A program made the position numbers and the translations under genes. The notes below the pieces were generated by a model. The model searched no databases and was not told the origin of the DNA. It saw only the letters and a program-made list of their open reading frames with translations. From the NCBI GenBank assembly GCA_035457705.1, contig DATIBD010000074.1:1-64000 (forward strand): a stretch of 64,000 bases of DNA. The letters are read 5' to 3'. Below are positions 1-7,186 of the stretch, in pieces. Each line of letters begins with the position of its first letter. Position 1 is the first letter of the stretch. The DNA comes from DASPGQ01 sp035457705 (GTDB lineage Bacteria; Acidobacteriota; Vicinamibacteria; Marinacidobacterales; SMYC01).

Positions 1-797
1 CAACTGCCGTAGGCCTCCTGCATCTGAGCGTAGAAATTCGCGTAGTAGGAATCCAGCGTGTCGATCAACATGCGGTCACGGAGGCGGAGACGCTCGATGC
101 GCGCCATCATGGGATCACCCTGGGCGGGCAATCCCGCGACGGAGTAACGGTCTTTCGCGGATACGAGGTAGTTGGAGAACGGGGTGGGCGCAAGATCGGA
201 GGCGAACCTCAGCAAAGTAATTTCACGAATCCGGGTGACGTGTTTCTGGTCGACCTTCCTACGTCGGGCGAGGAGGTCATTCGCGATTCGGTTGTAGAGC
301 TCTTGAAAAGGGTCGTTCGCGAGGTGCCGGACGTTATAAACGCTCGCGTCGGCTTTCGACTTGTATCGCTTGTCGAGCCAGACCATACCACGCGAGTCGA
401 TGACGCGGACGTCGACCTGGAGCTCGGCGCCGGTGGAGGACGAGATGGCACCCGAGATCGTGAGGTCGTCGATGCTTGCGGCCGGTCCGACGCGCACCGC
501 CCCCCAGAATCCGGTTTTCTGCAAAGTGCGCGCGAGGTGGACCGGTATGTAGAGGGCCTCGGCTTCTCGGACCTCGGGGAAGATTCCAGCTTTCCTGAGC
601 TCGCGAAGGGTTTTCTCGTCGGAAAGACCGGGGTCGAAGGCCAGAACGTCGACGTCGAGGAGGCTCGCCTCGGAAATTTCATTCGAAGTCTGGACCAGCT
701 CGACGTTCTCCTCTGCAAGCGCGGTCGAAGCCGGAACGAAGACGGAGGGCAAGAGCCCTGCCAGGACGAAGCGCGGGGTCCACATCGTCTTCTTCAT
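1..797 (-). CDS. exported protein of unknown function (C-terminus outside window)
   Basis: Reads from ATG at 797 off the left edge; 265 codons are visible. Residues 1-28 are a signal peptide (Met-Lys-Lys, hydrophobic core, likely cleavage after Ala-Leu-Ala), so the product is exported. The mature part begins ENVELVQTSNE and alternates short beta-type and helical stretches, with a Lys/Arg-rich helix near residues 180-195 and a Tyr-rich end (DSYYANFYAQMQEAY). I recognise no named domain; it resembles exported hypothetical proteins I associate with acidobacteria, but that is memory, not a search. GAGAGAT just before the ATG is a fair ribosome site. No gene lies directly upstream in the same direction except the 31-residue protein about 340 bases away. 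Confidence 0.75.
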   Translation of the reverse strand, partial: MKKTMWTPRFVLAGLLPSVFVPASTALAEENVELVQTSNEISEASLLDVDVLAFDPGLSDEKTLRELRKAGIFPEVREAEALYIPVHLARTLQKTGFWGAVRVGPAASIDDLTISGAISSSTGAELQVDVRVIDSRGMVWLDKRYKSKADASVYNVRHLANDPFQELYNRIANDLLARRRKVDQKHVTRIREITLLRFASDLAPTPFSNYLVSAKDRYSVAGLPAQGDPMMARIERLRLRDRMLIDTLDSYYANFYAQMQEAYGS

Positions 798-1139
798 ATC
801 TCTCGCGCGAGACCATCGAGCCCTGAGACGTCCTCAGAGACTAGCTCAATTCTAGTGCAAGTCTCGAGCCAGAAGCGAGCCCGCCGCCGCTTGCGTCGGT
901 AAACACCCGTCACCAAACGAGAAGCGCGCCGCTCGGCGAGATCAGGAAGTCTGGCGAGCGTTAACCTGTGGAGGTCGATCGGGTAAAGAGGTGTCCCAGG
1001 AAATGGGCGTGACGGCGGCGCGGGTGAAGAACGTCGAAGCAGCGAGTTGCCGACGTCCGAGGGAGGCGTCGGAGCAGCACGGCTCAGGTGCCGGTGTCCC
1101 GAGAGCGGTGGAACGAGACCTAGAGGCTAACGATCCCAC
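798..1139. other. 342-base spacer with several small hairpins
   Basis: No convincing protein gene on either strand. Short perfect inverted repeats occur at 995-1007 (CCCA/TGGG, 5-base loop), 1031-1056 (ACGTCG/CGACGT) and 1056-1073 (TCCGA/TCGGA). The spacer is the 5' flank of the exported-protein gene and the 3' flank of the 31-residue protein. I could not match it to tmRNA, SRP RNA, RNase P RNA or a riboswitch by eye. Confidence 0.4.
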
Positions 1140-1235
1140 CTACTGTGTGGGCGTCGATACCGCGCCCCACAGCATGAAAAAGAAACAGATCGCCTCGCCC
1201 ACGAAGAATATGACGTCCTGCCAGCTCGTCTCCAT
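1140..1235 (-). CDS. 31-residue single-span membrane protein
   Basis: ATG at 1235 to TAG at 1140 encodes 31 residues beginning METSWQDVIFF. The middle (about residues 8-26) is a hydrophobic, Phe-rich span containing one Glu, followed by a short polar tail VSTPTQ. A purine-rich site (GGAGAGG) sits about 6 bases before the ATG, well placed for translation, and the upstream 100 bases contain two perfect inverted repeats, suggesting a real transcript with a structured leader. It is shorter than normal gene-calling limits. Family unknown to me; candidates are a small subunit of a membrane complex or a type I toxin-like peptide, but nothing in the sequence decides this. Confidence 0.5.
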   Translation of the reverse strand: METSWQDVIFFVGEAICFFFMLWGAVSTPTQ

Positions 1236-1260
1236 CAAAAACCTCTCCGTCTGCTCGAAA

Positions 1261-1307
1261 CGTCTTGCCTCTTTCGACCAAGACGACGGTTCCGAGATGG
1301 ATCTCGG
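1261..1307 (-). promoter_or_regulatory. two-hairpin leader before the 31-residue gene
   Basis: CGTCTTG (1261-1267) pairs with CAAGACG (1279-1285), and CCGAGAT (1292-1298) with ATCTCGG (1301-1307, 2-base loop). Both arms are perfect 7-mers and both lie 26-72 bases upstream of the ATG at 1235. They could be leader-RNA hairpins or protein-binding palindromes. Confidence 0.4.
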
Positions 1308-1445
1308 GTCACTCCTCTACGTCGCCTTCGCCCGGCACGCAGCGAGCGCGAGCTACCTTTGTTCTTCTGTTGTACGCTTATTGTAGCGCAGACCACGACG
1401 GTAACACACCTGACCTGCTTCGGGGCAAGCGTTTGTTGCGTGGGA

Positions 1446-2462
1446 TTACGGTTGGCGGATACCGATCATAACGTTCGAATAGATCGCCTGCTCGAGAGAT
1501 TCCGCCCTTGGCGCCATTCCGAGCTCGACCCAGTGCGGGTTAGGGCGATAGATGGGGTCGTAATTACTGCTGAGGATCTCGACCCCGTCCATCAACACCT
1601 GCACCCGTTGATTGCTGACGATCTCGGGAAATGCACCCCATTCCATTCGAAAATGGTAGACCCGCGACGGGTCCCAATCGAAGAAATCGATTCCCGTGTT
1701 GGTTTCCTGGCCGTTCGAGATGAACCGAAGTCTCATATGCCAGCGATCCACGGTTCGCGTGTCGTACTTGGCCAGGTGAACGCGGAATGGGTTGGTCGTG
1801 TACTCTCCTTTGGAAGGGTCCCACATGATCATCAGGTTCCGCTTGTCCGAATGAGGGTTCGGATTCCTCAGATTCGTCACGTCGAACTCGACGTAACCGT
1901 TGGGCGTCGTCGGAATCACGTAACGAATGTAGGAGAGCGCGTCGGTCGCCATCCAACCCTCTTTGCGGAACACACCGCCTCCAACCTCACCCACCGAAGT
2001 TCCGCTGAGCAACGGGTCGGAGACGTAGATGAGATTCTCCGGCGTCGAGGTGATGAACCCGCCGACGACCTCGAAACTCGCGGGTTGAGAGAACGGACCC
2101 TCCAGGTTTTCGGCGAAAGCACGCGCGCGCCAGTGATAGAAAGTGTCGATCGACAGTGGCGTATTGATCTGCCACGAGGTCGTTCCCCCCCCGCCCTCGG
2201 GAATATCTCCGCCGAGTGCCACCATGTTCGAGAAGTCGGAGTCGGTCGCGACTTCGAATCGATACCGCAGTCCGATAGGTCCGGTCGCGTTGCCGACCCG
2301 AAGCGTTGGTTGCGGGTTGGATACGGCCGAACCCGCAACGGGGTCAAGGGTCGTCGGGGCGGTAAGCGTGAGGGACGGTTCGGTGCTGTCCGGACTACAC
2401 GCCCAGGGGGCAACCCCAACCGAAGCAAGGAACACAAGCACTAACTTGAAGTCATTTCGCAT
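1446..2462 (-). CDS. lipoprotein with Fn3-like and concanavalin-like (LamG-type) domains
   Basis: 338 residues from ATG at 2462; the frame is open further upstream but only here does a signal peptide follow at once (MRNDFKLVLVFLASVGVAPWAC), with a lipobox-like WAC placing Cys at about residue 22. A longer start would bury the signal. Residues about 35-135 look like a fibronectin III/Big-type beta sandwich (GLRYRFEV, FYHWRARAF, FSQPASFEV are typical strands). The C-terminal 190 residues resemble a jelly-roll concanavalin-type domain (YVEFDVTNL, YHFRMEWG, VQVLMDGVEI) as in carbohydrate-binding or hydrolase proteins, but I see no catalytic signature. Likely anchored in the envelope; binding role is inference. 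Confidence 0.7.
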   Translation of the reverse strand: MRNDFKLVLVFLASVGVAPWACSPDSTEPSLTLTAPTTLDPVAGSAVSNPQPTLRVGNATGPIGLRYRFEVATDSDFSNMVALGGDIPEGGGGTTSWQINTPLSIDTFYHWRARAFAENLEGPFSQPASFEVVGGFITSTPENLIYVSDPLLSGTSVGEVGGGVFRKEGWMATDALSYIRYVIPTTPNGYVEFDVTNLRNPNPHSDKRNLMIMWDPSKGEYTTNPFRVHLAKYDTRTVDRWHMRLRFISNGQETNTGIDFFDWDPSRVYHFRMEWGAFPEIVSNQRVQVLMDGVEILSSNYDPIYRPNPHWVELGMAPRAESLEQAIYSNVMIGIRQP

Positions 2463-2511
2463 GTCTTGCAGGAGAACGTATTGGTTTTGTTGGTGAATTT
2501 TGTCTTGATTG

Positions 2512-2540
2512 AAACTATCACAAACTTCGGGTTGCGACAA
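2512..2540 (-). promoter_or_regulatory. possible sigma-70 promoter for the Fn3 lipoprotein
   Basis: On the minus strand TTGTCG (2540-2535), a 17-base spacer and TAGTTT (2517-2512) stand about 50 bases upstream of the ATG at 2462, in the divergent spacer shared with the ATP-grasp gene. Consensus match is partial. Confidence 0.35.
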
Positions 2541-2578
2541 ACGTTTTCGACTTCGTGATAAGAGTGATCGGGAATCGA

Positions 2579-3583
2579 ATGCCTCGCAAGACCGTTGCCG
2601 TCCTTTACGACGTCTGGTGGCCTCACGACCATCACGGTCTTCCATTCGTTGGCGACGGCTCGGAGCCGCCCGAAGTGCACGAAGAGGTTTACTGCGCGTT
2701 GAAAGCCGTCGGCTATCGCCCGGTTTACGTCGTTCTCGACGGCGCGACCGAGCGACTGACGCGGCTGGCGCGCACCCCGGCTTCCGCGTTCTTCAATCTC
2801 ACTGAATCCTACGGGGGCGACGACACCAAGGACCTCCACGTCGCGGCCTATCTGGAGCTTCTCGGAAAACGCTACACGGGCAACGGACCCCGTGCGCTCC
2901 ACGTGGGGCAGGACAAGGTGCTGGCCAAGAAGCTGCTTCGTTTCCACGGAGTCGAGACGCCAGATTTTGCCGCGGTCGGCGCCGGAGCGAGGAACCCGCG
3001 GGTCGACCTTCGGTTCCCTCTGATTGTGAAGCCCTCCCGGGAGGATGGCTCGATCGGGATCGACACCGGTTCCGTGGTCCACGAAACGCGAGCCTTACGG
3101 GATCGCATTCGATACGTCCAACGCGCTTTCGGAACCGTTCTGGTGGAACGCTATGTTCCGGGTCGCGACATCTACGTGGGGGTCATCGGCAACGACCCGC
3201 CCGAGCCTCTTCCTCTAGTGGAAGTCGATCTCTCGCGCCTGCCCCGAGGCGTTCCCCGGATCGCCGGGACGGAGGTGAAATGGTGGAAGGGGACGGAGCT
3301 GTACCGCTCGACGCCCGCTGTATTCCCGTCAGACCTTTCCCCGCGGCTGACGCGGCGCATGCAGAACGTGGCGGTCGAAGCCTACGTCGCTCTCGGTCTC
3401 CGGGACTACGGGCGGGTCGATCTCAGGCTCGGTGACGACGGCACGATCTACGTTCTCGAGGTGAATCCCAATCCGTGGCTCTCGTCGCAATGCGAGCTCA
3501 TCATGGCCTGGACGAAGACGGGCCGAAGCTATGAAGACCTGATCGGCCACCTCGTCGAACTTGCCTTGTCCCGCGACCGTTGA
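2579..3583 (+). CDS. D-alanine-D-alanine ligase-like ATP-grasp protein
   Basis: 334 residues from ATG at 2579, preceded by GGGA; a GTG 24 bases upstream is possible but lacks better support. The fold order is that of the Ddl family: N-terminal Rossmann-like part (KTVAVLYDVWWP), central ATP-grasp with nucleotide-binding lysine in FPLIVKPSREDGSIGID (about residue 150) and C-terminal metal-binding motif YVLEVNPNPWL (about 290-300). The family joins a carboxylate to an amine through an acyl-phosphate. It lies far from any mur or fts genes, so peptidoglycan Ddl itself is less likely than an accessory peptide or amino-acid ligase. Divergent from the Fn3 lipoprotein and followed after 16 bases by the Bax-inhibitor gene, probably co-transcribed. 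Confidence 0.8.
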   Translation: MPRKTVAVLYDVWWPHDHHGLPFVGDGSEPPEVHEEVYCALKAVGYRPVYVVLDGATERLTRLARTPASAFFNLTESYGGDDTKDLHVAAYLELLGKRYTGNGPRALHVGQDKVLAKKLLRFHGVETPDFAAVGAGARNPRVDLRFPLIVKPSREDGSIGIDTGSVVHETRALRDRIRYVQRAFGTVLVERYVPGRDIYVGVIGNDPPEPLPLVEVDLSRLPRGVPRIAGTEVKWWKGTELYRSTPAVFPSDLSPRLTRRMQNVAVEAYVALGLRDYGRVDLRLGDDGTIYVLEVNPNPWLSSQCELIMAWTKTGRSYEDLIGHLVELALSRDR

Positions 3584-3599
3584 GAATATAGGGATCGCC

Positions 3600-4349
3600 A
3601 TGCGAACAATGAATCCCACTTTGAACGAGAACGTCTTCGTCAAGCTCGCCCCGGCCCGTACCGCCGTTGGCGACGCCATGAGCGTCGCTGGAACGGTGAA
3701 CAAGACGGCCATCTTGCTGATGCTCGCCCTATTGACCGCCGGCTGGACCTGGAACCTGTACGCCGCGACTGGCAACCCCGCCGCCGTGTCTCCGTGGCTC
3801 TTCGGTGGTTTGATCGGCGGGCTCGTCGCGGCGCTGGTAACGGTCTTCAAGCAGACCTGGGCTCCAGTGACGGCCCCGATCTACGCGCTTCTCGAAGGTC
3901 TCGTTCTCGGCGGTGTATCGGCGATGTTCGAAGCGAGCTATCCCGGTATCGTGGTTCAAGCCATCGGTCTCACGTTTGGAACTCTTGCCGCTCTCCTGCT
4001 TGCTTATAAGGCGGGTCTCATTCGCGTCACCGACACGTTCAGAAAAGGCGTCGTCGCGGCTACCGGTGGAATCTTTCTCTTCTATATGGCTTCGTTCGTG
4101 CTGGGGTTTTTCGGAGTCAGCCTCCCGTTGATCCACAGCTCCGGGACGTTCGGTATTCTGTTCAGCCTCGCCGTGGTGGGGGTGGCCGCGCTCAATCTCG
4201 TTCTCGATTTCGACCTTATCGAGCGGGGCGCCTCGCGGGGCGCGCCGAAATTCATGGAGTGGTACGCGGCGTTCGGCGTGATGGTCACTCTGGTATGGCT
4301 CTATCTCGAGCTGCTGCGATTGCTGGCCAAGCTCAGGGACCGGCGTTAG
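3600..4349 (+). CDS. Bax inhibitor-1/YccA family membrane protein
   Basis: 249 residues from ATG at 3600 (AGGGA ribosome site 6-10 bases upstream). Seven hydrophobic segments spread over the protein after a 35-residue cytoplasmic start (NPTLNENVF, typical of the bacterial YetJ/YccA group). The C-terminal part has the acidic pair of the family in LVLDFDLIE and the closing helix FMEWYAAFGVMVTLVWLYLELLR. Relatives are pH-sensitive calcium leak channels or FtsH-modulating proteins; which role applies here is not visible. It follows the ATP-grasp gene by 16 bases and converges on the tandem exported pair, whose end is 17 bases away. Confidence 0.88.
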   Translation: MRTMNPTLNENVFVKLAPARTAVGDAMSVAGTVNKTAILLMLALLTAGWTWNLYAATGNPAAVSPWLFGGLIGGLVAALVTVFKQTWAPVTAPIYALLEGLVLGGVSAMFEASYPGIVVQAIGLTFGTLAALLLAYKAGLIRVTDTFRKGVVAATGGIFLFYMASFVLGFFGVSLPLIHSSGTFGILFSLAVVGVAALNLVLDFDLIERGASRGAPKFMEWYAAFGVMVTLVWLYLELLRLLAKLRDRR

Positions 4350-4366
4350 GCGAACCTTCGAGTCGT

Positions 4367-4885
4367 TTACCAGATCCAGACTTTGACTTCTTCGTCCCTG
4401 CTCCTTACGTGAACCAGGTCGGTTCGCGATACCGATGCCAGGGCACTCAGGACTCGGGAGACTTCGACTTCCCCTCCCTGGCAGCTTTCCACGATCTCGG
4501 CGACCATCTCCAGAGGAACACGCACAGAGACTTCCTCGTCATGGGTCGTCACATCGATGGCGAGCTCGTCGCCGAGCTTTTCGATGAGCACATGATCGCC
4601 GTGGTCGTCGACCTCGACGAGCACGGAGTCGGGAGCGTTCTCGAGCTCGTCGAGGAGCTGCAGGACGAGCTCGGAATATTCAGAGACCTCGTCGGGAAGA
4701 GTTACGTAGGCGGCCTCCTCGGGGGCAAAGCTCAGGGCGGCGCGGGCGACGAACAGAGGCACGGGGACGATCAGGCGCGGTCCGTCCGACGTCTTGACGT
4801 CGACGACGAGACAGCTGGAGCTAGCGAGCGACCCGACGACCAGGACGGGCACCGACAACAGCACGAGGGCAGCGGTCTTGAACAT
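4367..4885 (-). CDS. exported duplicated-repeat protein, copy 2
   Basis: 172 residues with an N-terminal signal segment (MFKTAALVLLSVPVLVVGSL) ending near a Ser-Ser-Cys that could serve as a poor lipobox. The mature part holds two diverged copies of a roughly 70-residue unit: a strand ending in a small hydrophobic motif (IVPVPLFVARAAL; VRVPLEMVAEIV), an acidic helix (LVLQLLDELE; VSRVLSALAS) and a closing beta hairpin (SVLVEVDDHGDHVLIE; DLVHVRSRDEEVKVWIW). The same unit is found twice in the gene just upstream, from which it is separated by six bases. Function unknown; the pair is evidently a duplication and is translated as one operon. Confidence 0.75.
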   Translation of the reverse strand: MFKTAALVLLSVPVLVVGSLASSSCLVVDVKTSDGPRLIVPVPLFVARAALSFAPEEAAYVTLPDEVSEYSELVLQLLDELENAPDSVLVEVDDHGDHVLIEKLGDELAIDVTTHDEEVSVRVPLEMVAEIVESCQGGEVEVSRVLSALASVSRTDLVHVRSRDEEVKVWIW

Positions 4886-4891
4886 CGGTTG

Positions 4892-5446
4892 CTAGTCCCG
4901 CTCGTCGATCCACACGCGGACTCTGGTGCCGCGATCTTCGACGCGAACCACATCGCCCCGCAACGATCTGAGCTCGTCTATCGCGCCTCGAACGTCGAGC
5001 TCGTCTCCTTCTCCGGATAGGAGACTGTCCACCACCGACACCGGCACATCGACGTGAACCTCGCCGCCGTCCTTGCGATCGGTGAGGTCGATGCGAACCT
5101 TGTCGCCCTCGCGGCGTATGGCTACGTTCCCGTCTCGACCCTCGACAGACACGAGCTCGGCATCGCCAGCATCCTTCAGCTCCCTCCAGGCGCGTCTCAA
5201 ATCGGCGATATCGATATCGCAATCGTGAGCGTGAATTCGTCCTCGAGAGACGACCTCCGATGGAGCCGCATCGAGCGCCAGCGCAACCACGGATAGCGGC
5301 AGGTTGACCTTGACTCGCGTGTCCGCCGCGGTGCCTTCGTCCACCTCGACATGGATCCAGGGTGTCTGAGCCAAAACGGGGCTGGCAGTCAGCGTAGCCA
5401 CGGCGACGCCAGCGAGGGCAAGAGCGCGGTGCAAGGGCACGATCAT
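4892..5446 (-). CDS. exported duplicated-repeat protein, copy 1
   Basis: 184 residues; residues 1-26 are a signal peptide ending ASPVLAQ. Two units follow: VKVNLPLSVVALAL ... LRRAWRELKDAGDAELVSVEGRDGNVAIRRE and VHVDVPVSVVDSLL ... AIDELRSLRGDVVRVEDRGTRVRVWID. They match each other and the two units of the downstream gene, giving four copies in all. The pattern (P-L/V-S-V-V strand, Asp/Glu-Leu-Arg helix, V-x-V-E-D/G-R-x-G hairpin) is clear but I know no named family for certain. Highly acidic, so an envelope or periplasmic location with ion or partner binding is possible. GGGAGGAATCAACCG precedes the ATG. Confidence 0.78.
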   Translation of the reverse strand: MIVPLHRALALAGVAVATLTASPVLAQTPWIHVEVDEGTAADTRVKVNLPLSVVALALDAAPSEVVSRGRIHAHDCDIDIADLRRAWRELKDAGDAELVSVEGRDGNVAIRREGDKVRIDLTDRKDGGEVHVDVPVSVVDSLLSGEGDELDVRGAIDELRSLRGDVVRVEDRGTRVRVWIDERD

Positions 5447-5584
5447 CGGTTGATTCCTCCCATCCTATCTATCGCCCATTACGGATAACTCGCACGGTAA
5501 GTTCGAAGAAAATGCGAGGCGTCTCCAATAGAGCGGGGCTACCGCCTCGGAATGAGCGTGTTACGATGCCGAAGGAAGATCCGG

Positions 5585-6421
5585 ATGGAACCGAGACGAC
5601 GTTCGTTGCTTTATCTTCCCGGTTCGTCCCGGCCCATGATCGAGAAGGCAGGACAGCGCGGGGCAGATGTTCTCGTTCTGGACCTCGAGGACGGGGTGCA
5701 TCCCGACCACAAGGACGAGGCCCGGAAAATCGTGAGCGAGTGCTACCGGACAACCGATTGGGGCGGATCCGAAGTCTTCGTCCGCGCGAACGGGCCGGAC
5801 ACCGCGTGGGGTGACGCCGACATCGAGATGCTCACGAGGTTGCGGCCCGAGGCGGCGGTTCTTCCGAAATGCGAGAAACCCGAACGTATTGCTGGCCTCA
5901 GGGCGACCCTTGGCGACGTCCCGCTCCTGCTGATGGTGGAGACGGCGCGCGGGGTCATGGCCGCCCAGGAGCTGGCGAGCCTGCCGGGCGTGATAGGGCT
6001 CGTCTTCGGTGCGGCCGACTACCGGGCGAGCCTCGGAGCGGGGCGGCTTCCGGAAGAGATGGAGCTCTTATTCGCCCGGAGCCAAATCCTTCACGCAGCG
6101 CGTGCCGTCGGGGCGCAAGCCTTCGACACCCCCTGGTTCGAGTACAAGGATCTCGACGGCCTCGAGGCCAGCACTCGAAGGGTCCGCGAAATGGGATTCG
6201 ACGGTAAGACCGCGATCCACCCCGCTCAAGTGCCGGTCATCCATCGCGTCTTTCAACCGACCCTCGACGAGATCGCGCGCGCCCGAGGCATCGTCGAGGT
6301 AATGCAGAAGGCCTCGTCGCAAGGGAAGAACGTCGCGACGCTGGGGAACGAGATGGTGGAGGCGCTCCACCTAAGACAAGCGCTTCGCACCCTGGCGCGG
6401 GCTCGTACCGAAGAGAGATGA
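5585..6421 (+). CDS. HpcH/HpaI aldolase/citrate lyase (CitE-like) CoA-ester lyase
   Basis: 278 residues from ATG at 5585, with GAAGGAAGA upstream; the frame is open 33 bases further but the family begins with this RRSLLYLPGSSRPM segment. Family motifs are all present: LDLEDGV (metal and substrate region), VLPKCEKPE, LLLMVETARGV with the metal-binding Glu, FGAADYRASLG with the Asp, and GKTAIHPAQV. Enzymes of this group cleave or form beta-hydroxyacyl-CoA or related esters (citryl-CoA, malyl-CoA, citramalyl-CoA) using magnesium. Substrate cannot be told. No citrate lyase alpha or gamma subunit is nearby, so a stand-alone CoA-ester lyase or thioesterase is likely. The SUFU gene follows after 24 bases. 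Confidence 0.88.
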   Translation: MEPRRRSLLYLPGSSRPMIEKAGQRGADVLVLDLEDGVHPDHKDEARKIVSECYRTTDWGGSEVFVRANGPDTAWGDADIEMLTRLRPEAAVLPKCEKPERIAGLRATLGDVPLLLMVETARGVMAAQELASLPGVIGLVFGAADYRASLGAGRLPEEMELLFARSQILHAARAVGAQAFDTPWFEYKDLDGLEASTRRVREMGFDGKTAIHPAQVPVIHRVFQPTLDEIARARGIVEVMQKASSQGKNVATLGNEMVEALHLRQALRTLARARTEER

Positions 6422-6445
6422 CCGGTTTGGCGGTCGTTCGTTTTT

Positions 6446-7012
6446 ATGAGTGATCGGGCCGGAGCCCTCCTCGAGCACCTCGAGGAGCTTGCGGGTAGTC
6501 GAGGCAAAATCCGGGTCCTTTCCGACGAAGGAGTATCCCCGGCCCTATCGGTCGTGACATGGGCGGACCTGCCCGAGCCCGGGCACACGACGAGCTGCAC
6601 GATCGGCTTGTCCTTCGTGGATTTCGCCGAGTGGACGGAGTCACGTCCGGAGCTGTTCATTTCCGTGGCCTCGAGCGATCCGGCATGGGGGCTGGCGGTC
6701 GGCCGGACTGCCCTGAGATATCGGGGTGAGTATGGTTTTTGCGTGGGGCAACCGGTCGAGTTTGGCCGGCCCATTTCGGAGGCGTCCGACATGACGGCGT
6801 TCCTGCCGTTCTGGCCAGTGACCTTGCCTGCGGACCTGGCACGGCTCACGCTGACCGATGGCTCGAAAGTGAGCCTCATCGAGATGATCCCCCTTTACCA
6901 AGGGGAGCTCGAGATGATTCGTCGCGGAGGGTTCGGGAGCTTCATGAACGCAAATCCGGACATCTATGACGTTCGACGGCCGGATCTGTCGCGGCGCCCG
7001 GGGGCTTTCTAG
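6446..7012 (+). CDS. suppressor-of-fused (SUFU) domain protein
   Basis: 188 residues, a length typical of bacterial single-domain SUFU proteins. Family hallmarks include the start VVTWADLPEPGHTTSCTIGLS, the central RPELFISV, the GEYGFCVGQPVEFGRPIS block and LIEMIPLYQGELEMIRRGG near the end. Bacterial SUFU proteins often act as immunity proteins or in polymorphic-toxin settings, but no toxin gene is close. It is probably co-transcribed with the CitE-like gene 24 bases upstream. No signal peptide; cytoplasmic. Confidence 0.8.
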   Translation: MSDRAGALLEHLEELAGSRGKIRVLSDEGVSPALSVVTWADLPEPGHTTSCTIGLSFVDFAEWTESRPELFISVASSDPAWGLAVGRTALRYRGEYGFCVGQPVEFGRPISEASDMTAFLPFWPVTLPADLARLTLTDGSKVSLIEMIPLYQGELEMIRRGGFGSFMNANPDIYDVRRPDLSRRPGAF

Positions 7013-7039
7013 GTGAGCGAACCAGGCCATCGCGACAAA

Positions 7040-7057
7040 CCGGCACATATGTGCCGG
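7040..7057. terminator. 18-base perfect palindrome between convergent genes
   Basis: CCGGCACATATGTGCCGG lies between the ends of the SUFU gene and the YyaL-like gene. As RNA it gives a 7-base-pair GC-rich hairpin with an ATAT loop; read on the minus strand it is followed by TTTGT, so it may end the 7187-9418 transcript. Confidence 0.4.
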
Positions 7058-7186
7058 GGAGAGCGTGCTGGACTAACGCTGCAGCGCGCGCCGCCAGTTC
7101 AGCTGAACGGCGTAGTTATAGGCGTGGCGGTTATTCTCCGTCGATCGGCTTGCCGGGGCGTCACGAAACGCACCGATGGGAATACC

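Noticed and set aside
798..1139. possible stable RNA (SRP, tmRNA or RNase P RNA)
   Set aside because: None of the conserved cores of these RNAs could be found on either strand.
991..1386. 131-codon plus-strand frame
   Set aside because: No motif, poor residue composition, no ribosome site, and it lies antisense to the better supported 31-residue gene.
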